A DNA stretch of 64,000 bases from assembly GCA_949751835.1 (NCBI GenBank), contig CATKHK010000022.1:1-64000 (forward strand), in the 5' to 3' direction. The notes under the pieces are model-generated. The model was not told the origin of the DNA, searched no databases, and saw only the letters and a list, made by a program, of their open reading frames with translations. The position numbers and the translations under genes were made by a program. This document shows, one piece after another, positions 44,468 through 57,048 of the stretch; within the stretch, counting starts at the first letter, position 1, and every line of letters begins with the position of its first letter. The DNA is from Blepharisma japonicum (taxonomy: Eukaryota; Ciliophora; Heterotrichea; Heterotrichida; Blepharismidae).

Positions 44468-46345
44468 TTAGTAATTATCTTTTTTCTTTTCAAATTTATC
44501 TTCTTTGAGGGATTTGATGTAATATTTAAAATTCTTTTTTTTCTTATGAGTTTGATAGAAATCAGGGTTGGCGTCTGGAAAAAGTTTCATAGTCAGTGCT
44601 TCAAAATTTGTGTCCTTTACTTTTTTCGTGTCAATCAGTGGGGTGTTTTTAATATTTTGTGCCTCCGCCATATTAGTTTTTGTCCTCTTTAGCGATTTCG
44701 ACCAATAATTGATATTTCTGTTGACTATTTTTGAGTCAAGCTCTTCTTCTAACATTAAATGGTCCATGTCAGTCAATAAATCGTCAATATTGTCTTTATC
44801 AATCATCCCTATAGGAGTGATAAGAGAGCTTCTTCTTCTCTCAGATGCAATCGTGGAAAGATTATCATGAGTCCTATTGGACTTTGAAGAATGGACCACA
44901 ATGCTTGCAGTTGAGCTCTGGGTCATTAGCGATGGCCGAGAGTTCTTAGATTTTGACGTCATTGGCCGCGATCCTGTCATTGGTCTTGACGTCTGTAGTG
45001 ACGATCTTTCCTTTTTTTCTTCTGAATTATCTTCAGGGTTGTTATTTCTTAATAACTTATAAATTTCATAGCATCTGTCACATACTTGTACAATATCATA
45101 ATAATGAAAAGGGTTTTTAAGTCCAAGCTCGTTTAAATTAAGCCTGTCTTCTAGCAGTTCTTGATCTTTCATTAATAAAGACCGACGTAGCTGGTTTGCA
45201 TCGACTTCGACTAGCTGGTCTTGTTTTTTTATCCCTGATTTTTCTAATAATAATTTCCCAAATAAAATGTATTTATAAGGGATATCATTTTTTACTGCTT
45301 TAAGCTTTTTATTGGATATTTCTTTTAGCAAATAGTCAGATCTAAGAGAAAGCTTCATTCTTGTGTACTCCTTTTCAAGGCCATTTATATAGATTTTTCT
45401 TACCTCGTTTAATAAATCGTCATAGTCCATTTCATCTTTTGTGAGCTGAGCCTTGCTTTTTATTACAAAATTGCAAAAACTGCCTGGGCAGCCTCTTTTT
45501 GGAGTTGTTTTGAGGCCAAGTCCTGAAGCTGTGTAGCTTGCTTTTGTGTAGAAACCGCCAAGTGTTTGGTTATAAACACTTGGCCCTCCAAAAGAATAGG
45601 TGCTGGCCATTGGGTCGACAATGATTTCTTTTATGCTGGACCTTTGCTTAATTATCACATGTTTTGCATAGCAGTTTAAGCTACCAAGAAACCAAAAATT
45701 GAATTGCTCATCTTCCACAAAACAAAAAGTGGCTTGCAAGATCCTAAATGACGTGTTTTTTTGAAGAGCTTCAATAGCAATTTCACTCATATCAGTAAGT
45801 ATTTTTTTGTATTTTGTCCCACAGACAATAATTTTTTGTTCGACGCCTTGATAATTATAAGTTTTATAAAACTTATAAAGATTTCTCCCTTCATCTTTTC
45901 TAACTTCAGCTAAAAACCGGCTGCTATATTCTCCATTAGGCCTCGGCAGCATTTGTATGGCTTCTGAGCTTCCTACACCGCTTGTAATTTTAATAATAGT
46001 CTGTTGCTTTGTAAGTGGGTGGAAATCGTTATGCGAGATATATGAAGAAATAATGGGCTCAGAAACCTTATGATGGTGTGGATCAGGCTGAGGCTGTGAC
46101 GAGATTGTATTTAGATCTTCTCCTAATAAAAATCGATGCAGAATGGTCTCAGTTTTTGTGCTTTCTTCACATTTCTTTTTAATAAATCCGCTGGAATCTG
46201 TAAATAATCACCTTACTGAGTATCTTGCAAAACTGTCTGATAATAAGGTGTCTGGGAGAGGAAGCTTGGTTTTGAAGAGAGATTTTTCTTTTCATAAATT
46301 TGATAGGACTCATATAGAATCAAATTCTTGAACTTTGGAATCCAT
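44468..46345 (-). CDS. Orphan protein, 625 residues
   Basis: Frame from ATG 46345 (MDSKVQEFDSIW) to TAA 44468, with TGA=Trp near the start. The N-terminal 330 residues look globular (e.g. ILQATFCFVEDEQFNFWFLG, a beta-rich piece followed by CYAKHVII), and the rest is low-complexity and basic (SRPMTGSRPMTSKSKNS) with charged helices at the end. No signal peptide, membrane segment or known domain. The stop is 48 bases from the ARF-GEF start on the same strand; this is normal compact spacing, not evidence of an operon. Function unknown. Confidence 0.8.
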
Positions 46346-46739
46346 GTTATTATGATAGGATAGTGTAACTTATTATACAAATTTAATAGAAGAAGCAATT
46401 AAGTACAATTTGAAGCAAAATGAATAATAAAAACGTTTTCTGAGTTATTTACTATTCATTTAGAAATTTATAGTTGAATTTTATCAAACAAAGCATAGTG
46501 AATATAAAAAGACAGTATTTCATTAGCAATTATAGTCTGGATATTTAAAAATAATTTATTTCTATATAGAATTGACTGACTAAAGCCCATTAATATTCTT
46601 CTAAGATTGCCATACTATTTTCCATTATTTTGCAGACATGACAGATTATAATTATCACATATATCCGATATTTCTTGCACTTAAATCAACTCAACCTCTT
46701 ATACCTGCTTAATAATATTAATATCAAGAATAATTCTCT
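46346..46739. other. Divergent intergenic region
   Basis: AT-rich region between the starts of the 625-residue orphan (reverse) and the coiled-coil gene (forward). Holds both promoters; no further feature seen. Confidence 0.5.
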
Positions 46740-47822
46740 ATGGATGCTCTATTAAGGTCGAAATCCAAAGACGAGACTCTTATAGAATCAAAGTCTACCC
46801 TCCTAAAAAACCCAGGAGCGACTATTCGTGACCAAATCCTCCGTTTCCAGAGCCAAATATCTGATCTCCAGAAAGAAAATGACGCTCTAAAAAGAGAAAA
46901 CCTCAAGCTCAGCACCCACTTGGAGTTTCTTCAAAAGAAAGACAGCCAAGCTATGAAATCTGAAATAAGCTTTAAAAATCTCATAAGAGGCTATCAAGAT
47001 GAGCTCTCTGGGCGCAAAAACATCTTCAAGCTTTCCAAAGATGACGTAAAATCAGTCTCAGGCTCCTATGATAACCTATTCGGTAGCATCGAGCTTATGA
47101 AAGACAAAGTTCAAGAAATGCTGTCTCAAAAAGAAGAAGCCTTAGGCGCTATTTTTAATACAAAATTAAAAGAAATCAGCAAACAGCTTGAAAAGGAAAA
47201 AAAAGAAAAATTCGAGTTCATTGACAGCTTGGCAGAAAAAGAAATAAAACTGACTGAGGAGCTCGAACTGCTAAAAGCTTCAGTTTTTATGATTGAGTCC
47301 CGCAATAATAGCTTAGAAAAAGAAAACAAAAAGCTTTCTGTTAATTTAAAAGAAAGGGATATAGAGATTAAAGGACTGCAAGACAAGCTTTTCAAGCTAA
47401 AAAAGAAAAAAATGAAGCTGCCACCTATTGAACTGCCAAGAAGCCTGAGCACGATCCCACCCGACTGCATTTCTGATAAAAGAATATCCCCTGCTATGAT
47501 CAATAACCCTATTAATACCGAAAGAGAAGAAATCAGCTCCTTGAACACCCAAAATTATGTCTATAAGCTGCAAAGGCAGCTAAAAGTAGAAAAAAATAAC
47601 TCAAGGGCTGCCAGAGAAGCTTATAGGAGAGAAATGGAAAATAAAGGAGAATTATTTAAGCTGATACAGGAATGTTATGAAGATACCAAAGAGCATATAC
47701 AGCAAGTTAAGATGAGCTCAAACAAGAAGCTTAATGACTATTTGAAGCAGAAATTTATGGATGAGCTGACGAAAAGAGAAAAAATTTTGGAGCTGATTAC
47801 CGAAAAGCTATATCAGGCATAA
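46740..47822 (+). CDS. Coiled-coil protein, 360 residues
   Basis: Clean ORF from ATG 46740 to TAA. Heptad-rich helices fill residues about 30-225 (e.g. RFQSQISDLQKENDALKREN and LEKEKKEKFEFIDSLAEKE) and again about 270-360 (YKLQRQLKVEKNNSRAAREA). A Pro/Ser linker (PPIELPRSLSTIPPD) separates them. No motor, membrane or enzymatic domain. It is probably a structural or scaffold protein, for example of the cytoskeleton, basal body or cilium, but that is only an inference from composition. Its 3' end meets that of the large surface-protein gene with a 122-base gap. Confidence 0.8.
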   Translation: MDALLRSKSKDETLIESKSTLLKNPGATIRDQILRFQSQISDLQKENDALKRENLKLSTHLEFLQKKDSQAMKSEISFKNLIRGYQDELSGRKNIFKLSKDDVKSVSGSYDNLFGSIELMKDKVQEMLSQKEEALGAIFNTKLKEISKQLEKEKKEKFEFIDSLAEKEIKLTEELELLKASVFMIESRNNSLEKENKKLSVNLKERDIEIKGLQDKLFKLKKKKMKLPPIELPRSLSTIPPDCISDKRISPAMINNPINTEREEISSLNTQNYVYKLQRQLKVEKNNSRAAREAYRREMENKGELFKLIQECYEDTKEHIQQVKMSSNKKLNDYLKQKFMDELTKREKILELITEKLYQA

Positions 47823-47944
47823 ATATTTTAAATAGCAGAGTATTTTGTATTGATTTTAGCATAATAATATATTAAAAATTAAGATTTTATTAATTTTAGT
47901 GGCACAATGGATAAAATGTTATAAAATAATTAATTAATTGTTAT

Positions 47945-50900
47945 TTAAACAATAAACAATAAGCATGCAAATAAAGGCAAGATAGCTGCACTATTTATAT
48001 TCAGAGGGGTTGGATTTGGCTTCTTAGGTGTTATATGTATAATGGTAGCTACTCCTGAATCATATGCAACATCAGGGAAAATCGGATAAGTATTCGTGCA
48101 AATCACGTTTAGTGTATACTGCGTGTATTGTGATAAACTTGAATATGTAGAATTCACGGCTACTCCTGCAGAAGCTTGGGCTTTAATACTCATAGCAGGC
48201 TTATTCGCATAATTATTCCCATTAAAAACTTGAAAAGAATAAGGCACTTTTTTAGACGTATTAGTGAGCTCTAATATAGAATAAATATACCCATCATTTT
48301 CCAGTGCAGCTGAAAATGATATACTTTTATAGTCACTTGAGTTTAAAATATAAGGATAAGTTGAAAACACACATTCCTCAATTACTAATTCAGTTCCTGC
48401 AATAGTTTGGCCAGCATTAAAATTATTTAAACTAGAGCTCAGCTTACCTTTAGCTGCAGATAAAATTGGAACCATATCAATAGGCTTCGGATAAGCATCA
48501 GAATCTGGCTTGTCCATTATATAAAAAGTAACATTAGTACTGCTAAGATTTTCTACTTCAGGAATTGGAACATTTAGTACTCTCCAAGGATGAATACTTA
48601 ATAATAGAGAAATTTCTGCCGCAATTGTAGAAACTTCGACAGAATTCACATAAGATTGGTCAAACTGCAGAGAAATTTCTGCTGCTTTATACCGGTCATA
48701 AGTAGTAAAGTCAGCATTTGTGGACGTGCTGGTCGAATTTCCTAGCAAATCGACACCCCACACGTAAATTGTATAGTAAGTTTGTGCGGTTAGGCCAGTT
48801 ATAGTGATTTCTTCTGATAAGGAGCTGAAGATTCTGACACTGCCATATATAGTTTTAGTAGTTGATAATGGAGTTGTCTTATCTACGACATCAGACAGGG
48901 TAGGATTTGTGGTACCTTTTAATGAATATTGATAATAACAAATACATACCTTAGTTGTTGAAATCCTAATCGTAGCAGTAGCCCTAGTATTATTTATCGG
49001 AGAAACACTTAAAATTTCCAAAGTCTCAGTATCATTAAAAATTTCAAATATCTTGGAATTTTCAGTAAAAGAATAAGAATCCGCATTAGTACCACTTACA
49101 GAGAAATGGACTGTGCAGTTTTTCACAGTTACAGTACTGGATACAGAAATGGTGAAATTTTGGTCATAAACCCCAGTTTTATATACCAGGCTGCTCGCTG
49201 ATAATGTAATCCCTGTAATTGAGCTGTCGATTGTAAGCTGGATTGTGATGTCAGAGTCAGGAGCACTTTGAAGGACAATTTTAATAGGAAAAGAACTTCC
49301 GCCAAGAGGAATTGGCATTATATCTTCAGGGGTGATAGCCATAGAAATGTCTTTGGAGACGTTAAATGTCGATACTAAAATTTGGCTGTAAAAAGGAGGG
49401 GTGTAGTCTCCTGTTGTAGTCCAAGAAATCGCGTATTCTGTGTCTTCAGTATCAGAAGGAATTGAAACCCTAAAGCTAGCGGAGGTGTCTCCTGTATAAA
49501 TATAGATATTCGTAGGGTAGAAATTAAACTTATTCGATGCTGGCACAAGTGTGAGATTCAGCCCACATGGGTAATCTAGTGTAATCATAATAAATTCTGA
49601 CATGCACCCTCTCCTCACCACAAAATTTTCATCACCATTCACATGTAACAGTGGTCCAGGATATGAATAATTAAACCTATTTGGGTTCAAATTTGGGTAG
49701 CTTCTATCAAGAATTATATAATTAAACCCATCATAGATTTCTACATCAATAAACCCTGCAAAGCCTTCTTGTAAAGGATGAGGGACATTATCAATATAAA
49801 GTCCTAAATTTCCTTTATATTGGGCAGTTTGGCCATTAACTCTTATTGTATCATATTGTAAAGTGCAATTGGGAAGCCCACCAGCCCAGCTATCAGTAGA
49901 GCGACAATGGAAATTTGAGTCCATTAAGACATATTCAGAAGGAAATTTTACCCAAATTTCGCCACCGTTGCCGGAGACAGGGATACTACTAGTTGTAGTG
50001 AAGTTGAAGAAAAAAGTCCCTGTATAGCGAGCATATAGGTTGTCTGTGGTTGTATTCATTAGATTGTTGTATTTTGGAGCTGCGACTGTGGTTATTGTGC
50101 CAGCGTATTCGTTGTATTCTTTATAAGAGCTTCCACTTAAAATGCCTATTTTTATCGAGTCTGTGGCAGAGCCGCTGCTATTTGGGTTTTTTATTCCATA
50201 AGTATATAACACTATTTGGCAGCTTGAGCACGCCGTAAATGCATCATGCTTGGACACAATTAAGCTATATGACCTAATCAAATAGCACTCCAAATATCCA
50301 GTCATCCCTGTAGCCCAGCAATAAAAATTCTCCCCTAAATCATGGTCAAACTGAAAAGGAAAAGTAATCACAATGCTATCATCTTCCCCAATATCATATT
50401 TTGGGGTAAAATAGAACTGATAAGTCGCCAACTCTCCTTCATTTTTAGGGAAAAATGTAATAGAAGTAACAGTAAGCGAAGGTGACTGAGTCGTTGTAGT
50501 AGCAAAATACGTAGCAGAAGGCGTCTGTTGGAGGGTAACCCCATCATAAGAAGTTGTGACCATAAATTCTGAGCTTTTGCCTTGGTCAAAATTTCTGATA
50601 TTTAATATAGAAATTTGGACTTTGCCTGATATAGGGTCAGTTCCAGTAACTATGGTGACAGTGCTGGCGGTAGCTGAACAGGAGGAATATCTTGATATAG
50701 AATTTGTGATCCTGCAGACAGGAGGAGTTTTAAGGATCCCGAATTGAGTCAGAGGGAACACTATTTGGATAGTCCCACCAGCTCCTAAATATTCAGAAGC
50801 TTGGAACTCAAATGCATAAATTGCTGTAGCGTTAGCAGAGGAGGGGTATAAATACAAGCTGAGGTCTGTTATAGTTTTTGTGCTGTAAGCAGTGGTAAAA

Positions 50901-53900
50901 GTAATACCAGTAATAGAGGAGTCCATATCAATGGTTCTACCTGATGAATTTTTAGTTTTAAATGTAAAAGTTCCTGAGGAAGAGGTTGAAGGATTTTTTA
51001 TCCCCCGAACTTTGATATAAATCATGTTTTGAGAGTAAAGAGTTTGAGGGATAGAGACTGTGATGGTATTAGACGTGACCGTACAAGTTGATCCTGATTG
51101 GTCTAGGATTGATAAAAAGACTGTACTACAATAAGGAGAAGGAGAGCTGCTGGATAAAGAATAGGAAGAAGGAAAAATTACTTGAGCAGAGCCGCCAGCT
51201 GGGATGGCATGAATAGGAGAGAATGTAAATGTATATTGTACAAACACATAACCTTGACCATAGCTAGTAGGCACAATATTTGGATACATGAATCCTCCAG
51301 GAGTTAAAGTAGGTATTTTCCCAGTAAAAGTAAAACTTTCGACCATTGCCTGATTTCCACATGTATATAGCACAAGATCATCTTGGGTAGTAGGGACTGA
51401 TTCAGGGTTATAAAGTCCAGCAATTGAATATGTATGTGTCCCAGCCGCTAAACTTGAGGTTAAAGTTACCAAAATCATGTCAATCCCAGGGTAGCATAAG
51501 CAAGTCTTTGCTGTCCCATCAATGGAACAGGAAACTGTAGCATATTGACAATACCCTAAATCGTGGGTCGGAGTTATTTGGAACAATAAATAAGGTAGGG
51601 TTGCCCCAGTCGCTGAAGATGTCGTAAAAGCACTCCCAGACGCCAAAGTTGAGGTGGACTGGACTGTAAAGCTGGACAAAGTCATAGTTACTCCTGAAGT
51701 AGTGGATGAAGGAGGAGAAGTCCCAGCGTTTCCTGTATAAGTCCCTGTATCTAAATCAGCTCGAATTCGGTTGGTAACTTGATATGTTGTGATGGTGTAT
51801 GTAGGAGAATTGGTGGTCTGAACGTATTTTATACCTGGAAAATGGATAATAATGCTTGAGGTCTTAGAAATTGCAAGAAAATTTGAAACTGTAATAACGG
51901 CAGGGGTGCTTGATGAGGCGGAACTTGGTAATGTTGTAATTATGCAGTTTAGAGAAGACCCAGATGCGGGAAGAATTCCAGAAACCCCTAAGCAAGGAAT
52001 TGAAGACCCGGAAGACACTCCTAAGCCTAAATCAGTTCGAAAAAGATTGTTCACCCCTGCCATGGTAGGGAATTTAATTTCTACAAAGCCTTGGGTGTTA
52101 TAAGGATTACTTGAAGCAACCCCACTCGGCACATCTTCTTGAGCAGTCCATGAAAAAATGATGACTGTAGGAGTATCAACCCCTGTATGAACTGCAGTAA
52201 CAGCAATCGTGGATTGCACATAAGCTACCATATTTACAGTAGCTGATCCAGACTCTAAAAACCCAAAATTATTATCATAAGTCCCAAAATCAAAAATAAA
52301 CCACCCTGAGCTTTTTGGAGCATAAATATTCGAAATGTCAAAATAGCTTGATACCCCAGCTTGGAATTTCCCATAAACTCCAGCAGAGTCCGCAAACAGT
52401 TGAACTGCAATTTTGCTTCCTACTACAAAACAACTCTGTGCAGCAGCCGCTGTCATATAAGTCGGTTTTACTGTACAAACAGGTGCAATCAATGAACTTA
52501 TAGAAAAACCAGTCGGAATTGTCACCTGGATTCAGCCGCTAGCAGGGATTTCTACCTGTGGAGAGATATATATTCTTATATCAGTAAATGTCCCAGTAGC
52601 TTGATTTGTAGAAGATCCTGGATAGCTGGCTGATACCAATAATGGTGAGCTTAAGGTAGAAATTTCTATTGTAGCGTCTGATATATTTTCATCAATAACT
52701 GTACTTCCGTCAGCTTTAAGTGTCCTTATAATCAAAGGGCTTGATAGCCCTGAGGCTGACGGATTAGTAAATTGCGCTAAGACTGATATAAGTGTTGGTT
52801 TTGAGTATTCGGCAAAATTTGTTATAGATAAGGTATAAGAGCTTGAGGAATAGCTAAATGATAAAGCCTGGGACGTTGATAAGTCTGACAAGCCATATTC
52901 AAGCTGATAAATCCCTAGTCCATTCATATTAAAGGTACTTGATCCAATAATCAAAATCTGTCCACCAGCTTCTATAGGATTAGAAGGCATAAATTTTAGC
53001 CTATACACAATAGTTTTACTAGTAGTCAAATTTCAATCCTCTTGGGGAGCCAAGCTTATCTGAGTTATAAGCCCTGGTTTTATAGGGATCCCATTGATCC
53101 CTGAGCTTCTATCATATATAGAATTCGTCAAATTATGTCCAGTTTCTATAGTAAAAGTCCCAGTGGACGACATTGTATAGCTGGGATTTGTAACGACTAC
53201 TCTGACTCCATAATCAAAATCAGCTTGTATGTCGGCAGCAATCCCGGTTAATTGGACCTGGTTGCCATTACTAACGCACCATAAGTTGCCTTCTACGATA
53301 TTTCCATTAATTGAATATGAGGAGCATGTAGGATAAGCGTCAAAGGTATAGCCATTATTAGGGAAAGTAAAGCGAATTCAGTTCCAAGCACCTAAGGGAC
53401 GATTTAGTTTGAATTTAAACTCATATTTGGTGGATACACCTGCTTTAGCATCTTGCCCAAATGCGACACTGACACCAGAGGAGATCATGCTACCTATAAG
53501 GTTTTCTATTCCAATGACCCCAAAAGCAGAATTCGAATCAATCATATTGGGCCCGTAAAAGGTCTGGATTTGGAAGTTCCCGACTCCTCCAGGAGATGAT
53601 GGATTTGTAATACCAGAAATAGTTAAAATGCTAAAAGTGTTAGATTGTAAAATCTTTGATAAGGTTATTGTAACAGATTGGCTAGATACAGAACAAGACC
53701 CAAGATTGCAGGTAGGAGATGTGGTAAACCCTGAGGCGTACTGTGAAGGAAAGGTAACTACTATTGTGCCTCCATTTGGCACAGTGTGGTCAGCTGTAAA
53801 TGAAAAAGAATAGTCAGCAATTTCATCAGCGTTATTTATTGATAGAGAAATAGGCAGATGCCCAGATGGGACAATAGAGCCAAGATCGTCATATCCAATT

Positions 53901-53950
53901 GCAAAAGTAGCTGGAATTATGCAAAGTAGCAAGAAGTTTTTCAATGCCAT
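47945..53950 (-). CDS. Giant cell-surface protein with beta-sandwich repeats, probable GPI anchor
   Basis: A 2001-residue protein from ATG 53950 to TAA 47945; TGA=Trp codons near 53380, 53030 and 52530 join the segments. It opens with a signal peptide (MALKNFLLLCIIPATFA) and ends in a short hydrophobic tail (ILPLFACLLFIV) after a small-residue region, as in GPI-anchored proteins. In between are repeats of roughly 110-130 residues that begin YxFxFxxxxxIPxGGxIxVxFPSxY and contain paired Cys, then a KNPSTSSSG-like turn; near residues 1560-1640 a fibronectin type III-like unit appears (ITGLTAQTYYTIYVWGVD). Ser/Thr-rich composition suggests heavy glycosylation. Likely a surface coat or adhesion protein. 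Similar long beta-repeat surface proteins are common in ciliates; I know no named homologue. Confidence 0.82.
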
Positions 53951-54052
53951 TAGGATTTTTTATAATTTTTTAAATGTTTTATATTAGTTTTTACTTTATT
54001 TTTGCCAATTTTGAGCTAGTTTTTCATAAGCTTTTTCTAATAATGCAAAATA

Positions 54053-54967
54053 ATGTCAACTAGCCAACCTACAATACGTGAATCTCTGGGTGTATCCCGA
54101 AACCTCACATATGAATTTAAGAAGCTGAGGAAAGAAAATTCCACCAAAAAGTCCCGATTTCAACTGTCAGCAGCTGAGCTTTCTACAAACGGCTCAGAAA
54201 AATTACTTGAAAATATTGATTCTAATTACATATCTCGGCATTCGTTGCCTCCATTATGGGTTGATATTTATGACCAAGTCATCGATGACTTGAAAAAGCT
54301 GGAAGATGCTGTCCCAATGCTCGGGAAAATACAGCGACAAAGGCTAGCAATCACATTTGGCAGTACCAAATCTAAAGACATCGAAATCAGAAACATTGGA
54401 GAATCAATCTCCCAGCTAATTCGCTCAATTGACAAACAAATAAAAGATCTTGAAAATCAATCAGGAAATGTCGAAGACAGAATACTCAGAAAAAACATTT
54501 CCCAAAGTTTTTTTCAAAGACTCCAGCAGCAGTCCATAAAATACAAAAAAATCCAGCAGGATTTTGTAAAGAAGATAAAAAGTCAAGAAAATCCAAATTT
54601 GATATCAGACTATAATGAAGATTTTTTGGCTGATGATAAAGAGGAGTATGATAAGGACGATTTAATGGAAGTCAATGTGGCTATGGAAAGAAATGAGGCA
54701 ATTATTGATTTGGTTACGAGTATCCAGGACTTGGCTGATGTATTTAAAGAACTGTCGACACTTGTGATGAATCAGGGAACGATACTTGATAGGATTGATT
54801 ATAATATTGAAAAAACCCTTGAGGAGACAACGAAGGCTAATAAAGAGCTTGTGAAAGCTGAAAAACACCAAAGGTGTACAAGGGCGACTGGATGTATTGT
54901 GATGTTAGTCATATTGATTGTGCTGTTGATTTTAGCACTAGGTTTGAAGCATTTTATAATGATATAG
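54053..54967 (+). CDS. Syntaxin-16/Tlg2-like Qa-SNARE
   Basis: A 304-residue protein from ATG 54053 to TAG. An N-terminal helical (Habc) region is followed by a Qa-SNARE motif at about residues 200-265: IQDLADVFKELSTLVMNQG then TILDRIDYNIEKT, nearly identical to the syntaxin-16 signature with the zero-layer Gln. It ends in a single membrane anchor (IVMLVILIVLLILALGL). Syntaxin-16 proteins drive fusion of endosome-derived vesicles with the trans-Golgi. It is divergently arranged with the giant surface-protein gene, with a gap of 102 bases that must hold both promoters. Confidence 0.93.
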   Translation: MSTSQPTIRESLGVSRNLTYEFKKLRKENSTKKSRFQLSAAELSTNGSEKLLENIDSNYISRHSLPPLWVDIYDQVIDDLKKLEDAVPMLGKIQRQRLAITFGSTKSKDIEIRNIGESISQLIRSIDKQIKDLENQSGNVEDRILRKNISQSFFQRLQQQSIKYKKIQQDFVKKIKSQENPNLISDYNEDFLADDKEEYDKDDLMEVNVAMERNEAIIDLVTSIQDLADVFKELSTLVMNQGTILDRIDYNIEKTLEETTKANKELVKAEKHQRCTRATGCIVMLVILIVLLILALGLKHFIMI

Positions 54968-55031
54968 CTAGTATTATAATTCTAAAATATCCTTAAAATA
55001 CCTATTTTTTATATATGAATTTATTATCTAA

Positions 55032-55823
55032 TTATATGTAGGAGCCATATGAAGCTGCTGATGTCGTTACTTTTTTCCTATAAGGAACTTCAGTTGCAAA
55101 AGGAGCTCTTGGCTGATAATTTCCTGTTCTTCTAATTTCAGTATTTTCATTGAAAATATTTCCAGCTCCGAACTGCTCTTGAAGTTTCCTTTCTCTTGAC
55201 AAATTATTTACAACTGGCTCCCCATAGCTTATTTCTGGTTCCCGGTTTCTGCTTATAGGTGTTTTTCTTCTACTTCCGTCACTTTCTTGGAATCCTCCAT
55301 TAAAATACCTCTTATATATAGTAAAATTATTGTTTTGAGGGACAAATTCACTTAGTCCATAATGTCTTCTCATAAAACTAAGCAGTTTTGGCGATGGTCT
55401 ATCAATTGCTATTTTATTTGGCTGTGAATTTTCCTCATAAAGCATTCTTTCATATAGTTCCTTTCCATACCCACATCTTTGTACCAACTCATGAACATAA
55501 AAATCTAACAGACAAAGCGGGGTCAGCTCAGTGATTTTTCCAATTTCATTTGTATAGAATAGTTTCCTATACCCAGTTTTTAGCATTCCTAATACTCGAT
55601 TTCCCTCAGTTTTGAAGTACAATTTATTATCGTTAGAGCCAAAAAATTTCGTTGAAGTTGTAATAATTGCTCTCAGTCCTTGTGCGGTTGCGCTTAATTT
55701 TCCTAGCTCATCAATAATGAAGCATAACTCTCTGCTAGGCCGATATTGAGAGTTTGGTGTTAAAATAGCAACCCCATCAGGGTCAGGATGAAGGACAGAA
55801 TTTAAGTCAAATTTGAATTCCAT
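55032..55823 (-). CDS. ATAT1: Alpha-tubulin N-acetyltransferase (ATAT/MEC-17)
   Basis: A 263-residue protein from ATG 55823 to TAA 55032. It carries the MEC-17 GNAT fold: CLLDFYVHELVQRCGYGKEL (compare [20 protein letters not shown], with the catalytic Asp and acetyl-CoA loop QRxGxG), IAIDRPSPKLLSFMRRHYGL and FVPQNNNFTIYKRYF, all in the order seen in metazoan enzymes. It should acetylate Lys40 of alpha-tubulin inside microtubules, which suits an organism with a rich ciliary cortex. The C-terminal third is divergent and basic. No frame problem; the start is set by the only upstream ATG. Confidence 0.95.
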   Translation of the reverse strand: MEFKFDLNSVLHPDPDGVAILTPNSQYRPSRELCFIIDELGKLSATAQGLRAIITTSTKFFGSNDNKLYFKTEGNRVLGMLKTGYRKLFYTNEIGKITELTPLCLLDFYVHELVQRCGYGKELYERMLYEENSQPNKIAIDRPSPKLLSFMRRHYGLSEFVPQNNNFTIYKRYFNGGFQESDGSRRKTPISRNREPEISYGEPVVNNLSRERKLQEQFGAGNIFNENTEIRRTGNYQPRAPFATEVPYRKKVTTSAASYGSYI

Positions 55824-55863
55824 ATTAATATTCAGAAACCAAAAGGAATTATGTGTATTAATT

Positions 55864-57048
55864 CTAAATGACCAAAAATAAAATATACGAGGATATAGTC
55901 AACGAAAAGAACGAAAATGCGTACATCCAAAATAGCACCACGCTTGTATCTTCTATCCCTACATCTAGGATCTGACACAAAACTGTTGCGATTACTGTGC
56001 TTGGAGTTGCGAAATTCATGAAACTGACATAAGCCATTGTTTTGTCGCCTAAAAATATATCTGTTGTCCATAAGCCCCAGATGATCAGCAATCCTATGCT
56101 TGTGATTAAAATGCATCTTAATGCGACTATTGAAAAAATATAAAATTTTGATACCAATTTTTTATTTTTCCTTGACAAAAGCAAGTTGCTGCCCAAAATC
56201 ATTTGTGATAAGATAACACCGCTGTATCCTACAAGGTATCCGCCATTGTATAAAGGGTTTAAAATTGCGTCACTATTAGTAAAAATATCATGAATCCCTG
56301 GAATGCAACCGAATGCTAAGCCTAAGTAGCAGGAAACTGGGACTGGTCTTATAAGCTGCGACATTAAAATATATTTCATTGTTTTCGGCTTTTCATCTTC
56401 TCTTTTTGGAGTATCTGGATAATTAGGAGGTATCAGAATTTCCACATTATTTCTCCTAGGACTTTCCGATTCTAAGGCTTCTTCTTCGCTTTCTTTAGGC
56501 TTTTCTTCTGAATTTTTCATAACTTTAAGCAATTTTCTCTTTTCCAAATGGTCTGTATATACAAGAACAAACCCATAAGTTCACGTAATTACAGCAAAAG
56601 GAATTAATTGTATATACACATAGGACCCTGCATTGTCACAAGTATCGTCTCCTTTAAGAGGTCCGTATTTGCACATTCCCTGTGTCAAAAGAAGGGGAAT
56701 GCTTCCTGAACTGGCAAAAACAAGGACATAATGCATTGTAAACCTGATTTCGTGAGGTGGTTTACACAAAGGAATGTGGATAAATGATACAATTGAGGAT
56801 ATCAGAATGGCTAAAATTGGGATGACCAATAAAGGCCACTCATCTGAAAGCTTGTCGCTGTTGGTAGCTGCTATTAAATTGAGAGATATGAATAAGGGAA
56901 AAAAGAACTTGTAGCAAGAATTCGCTATCATATCGTTTGTGGACTTGTCAAAAGCTTTGTAATAGGTCATTAGGGCACCTGTAGCTGTGATTATGGAAAG
57001 AGGAGCCATTGCAGAGACGCAGGAGGCGAGGACTGAAAGGGTGTCCAT
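55864..57048 (-). CDS. PIN/PILS-like auxin-efflux-carrier family transporter
   Basis: A 394-residue membrane protein from ATG 57048 to TAG 55864, with a TGA=Trp join near 56580. It has the two-bundle layout of the Mem_trans family: about five helices, a soluble loop (residues about 165-210, acidic, EESEEEALES), then about five helices. Family motifs are visible: FASSGSIPLLLTQGMC (compare NSGNLPLALV) and TPSTVIATVLCQILDVG (compare TPPAVNLAVITQLFGVG) near the C terminus. Plant members move auxin; ciliate and yeast relatives move unknown small anions or lipids. It lies 40 bases upstream of the acetyltransferase gene on the same strand. Confidence 0.85.
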
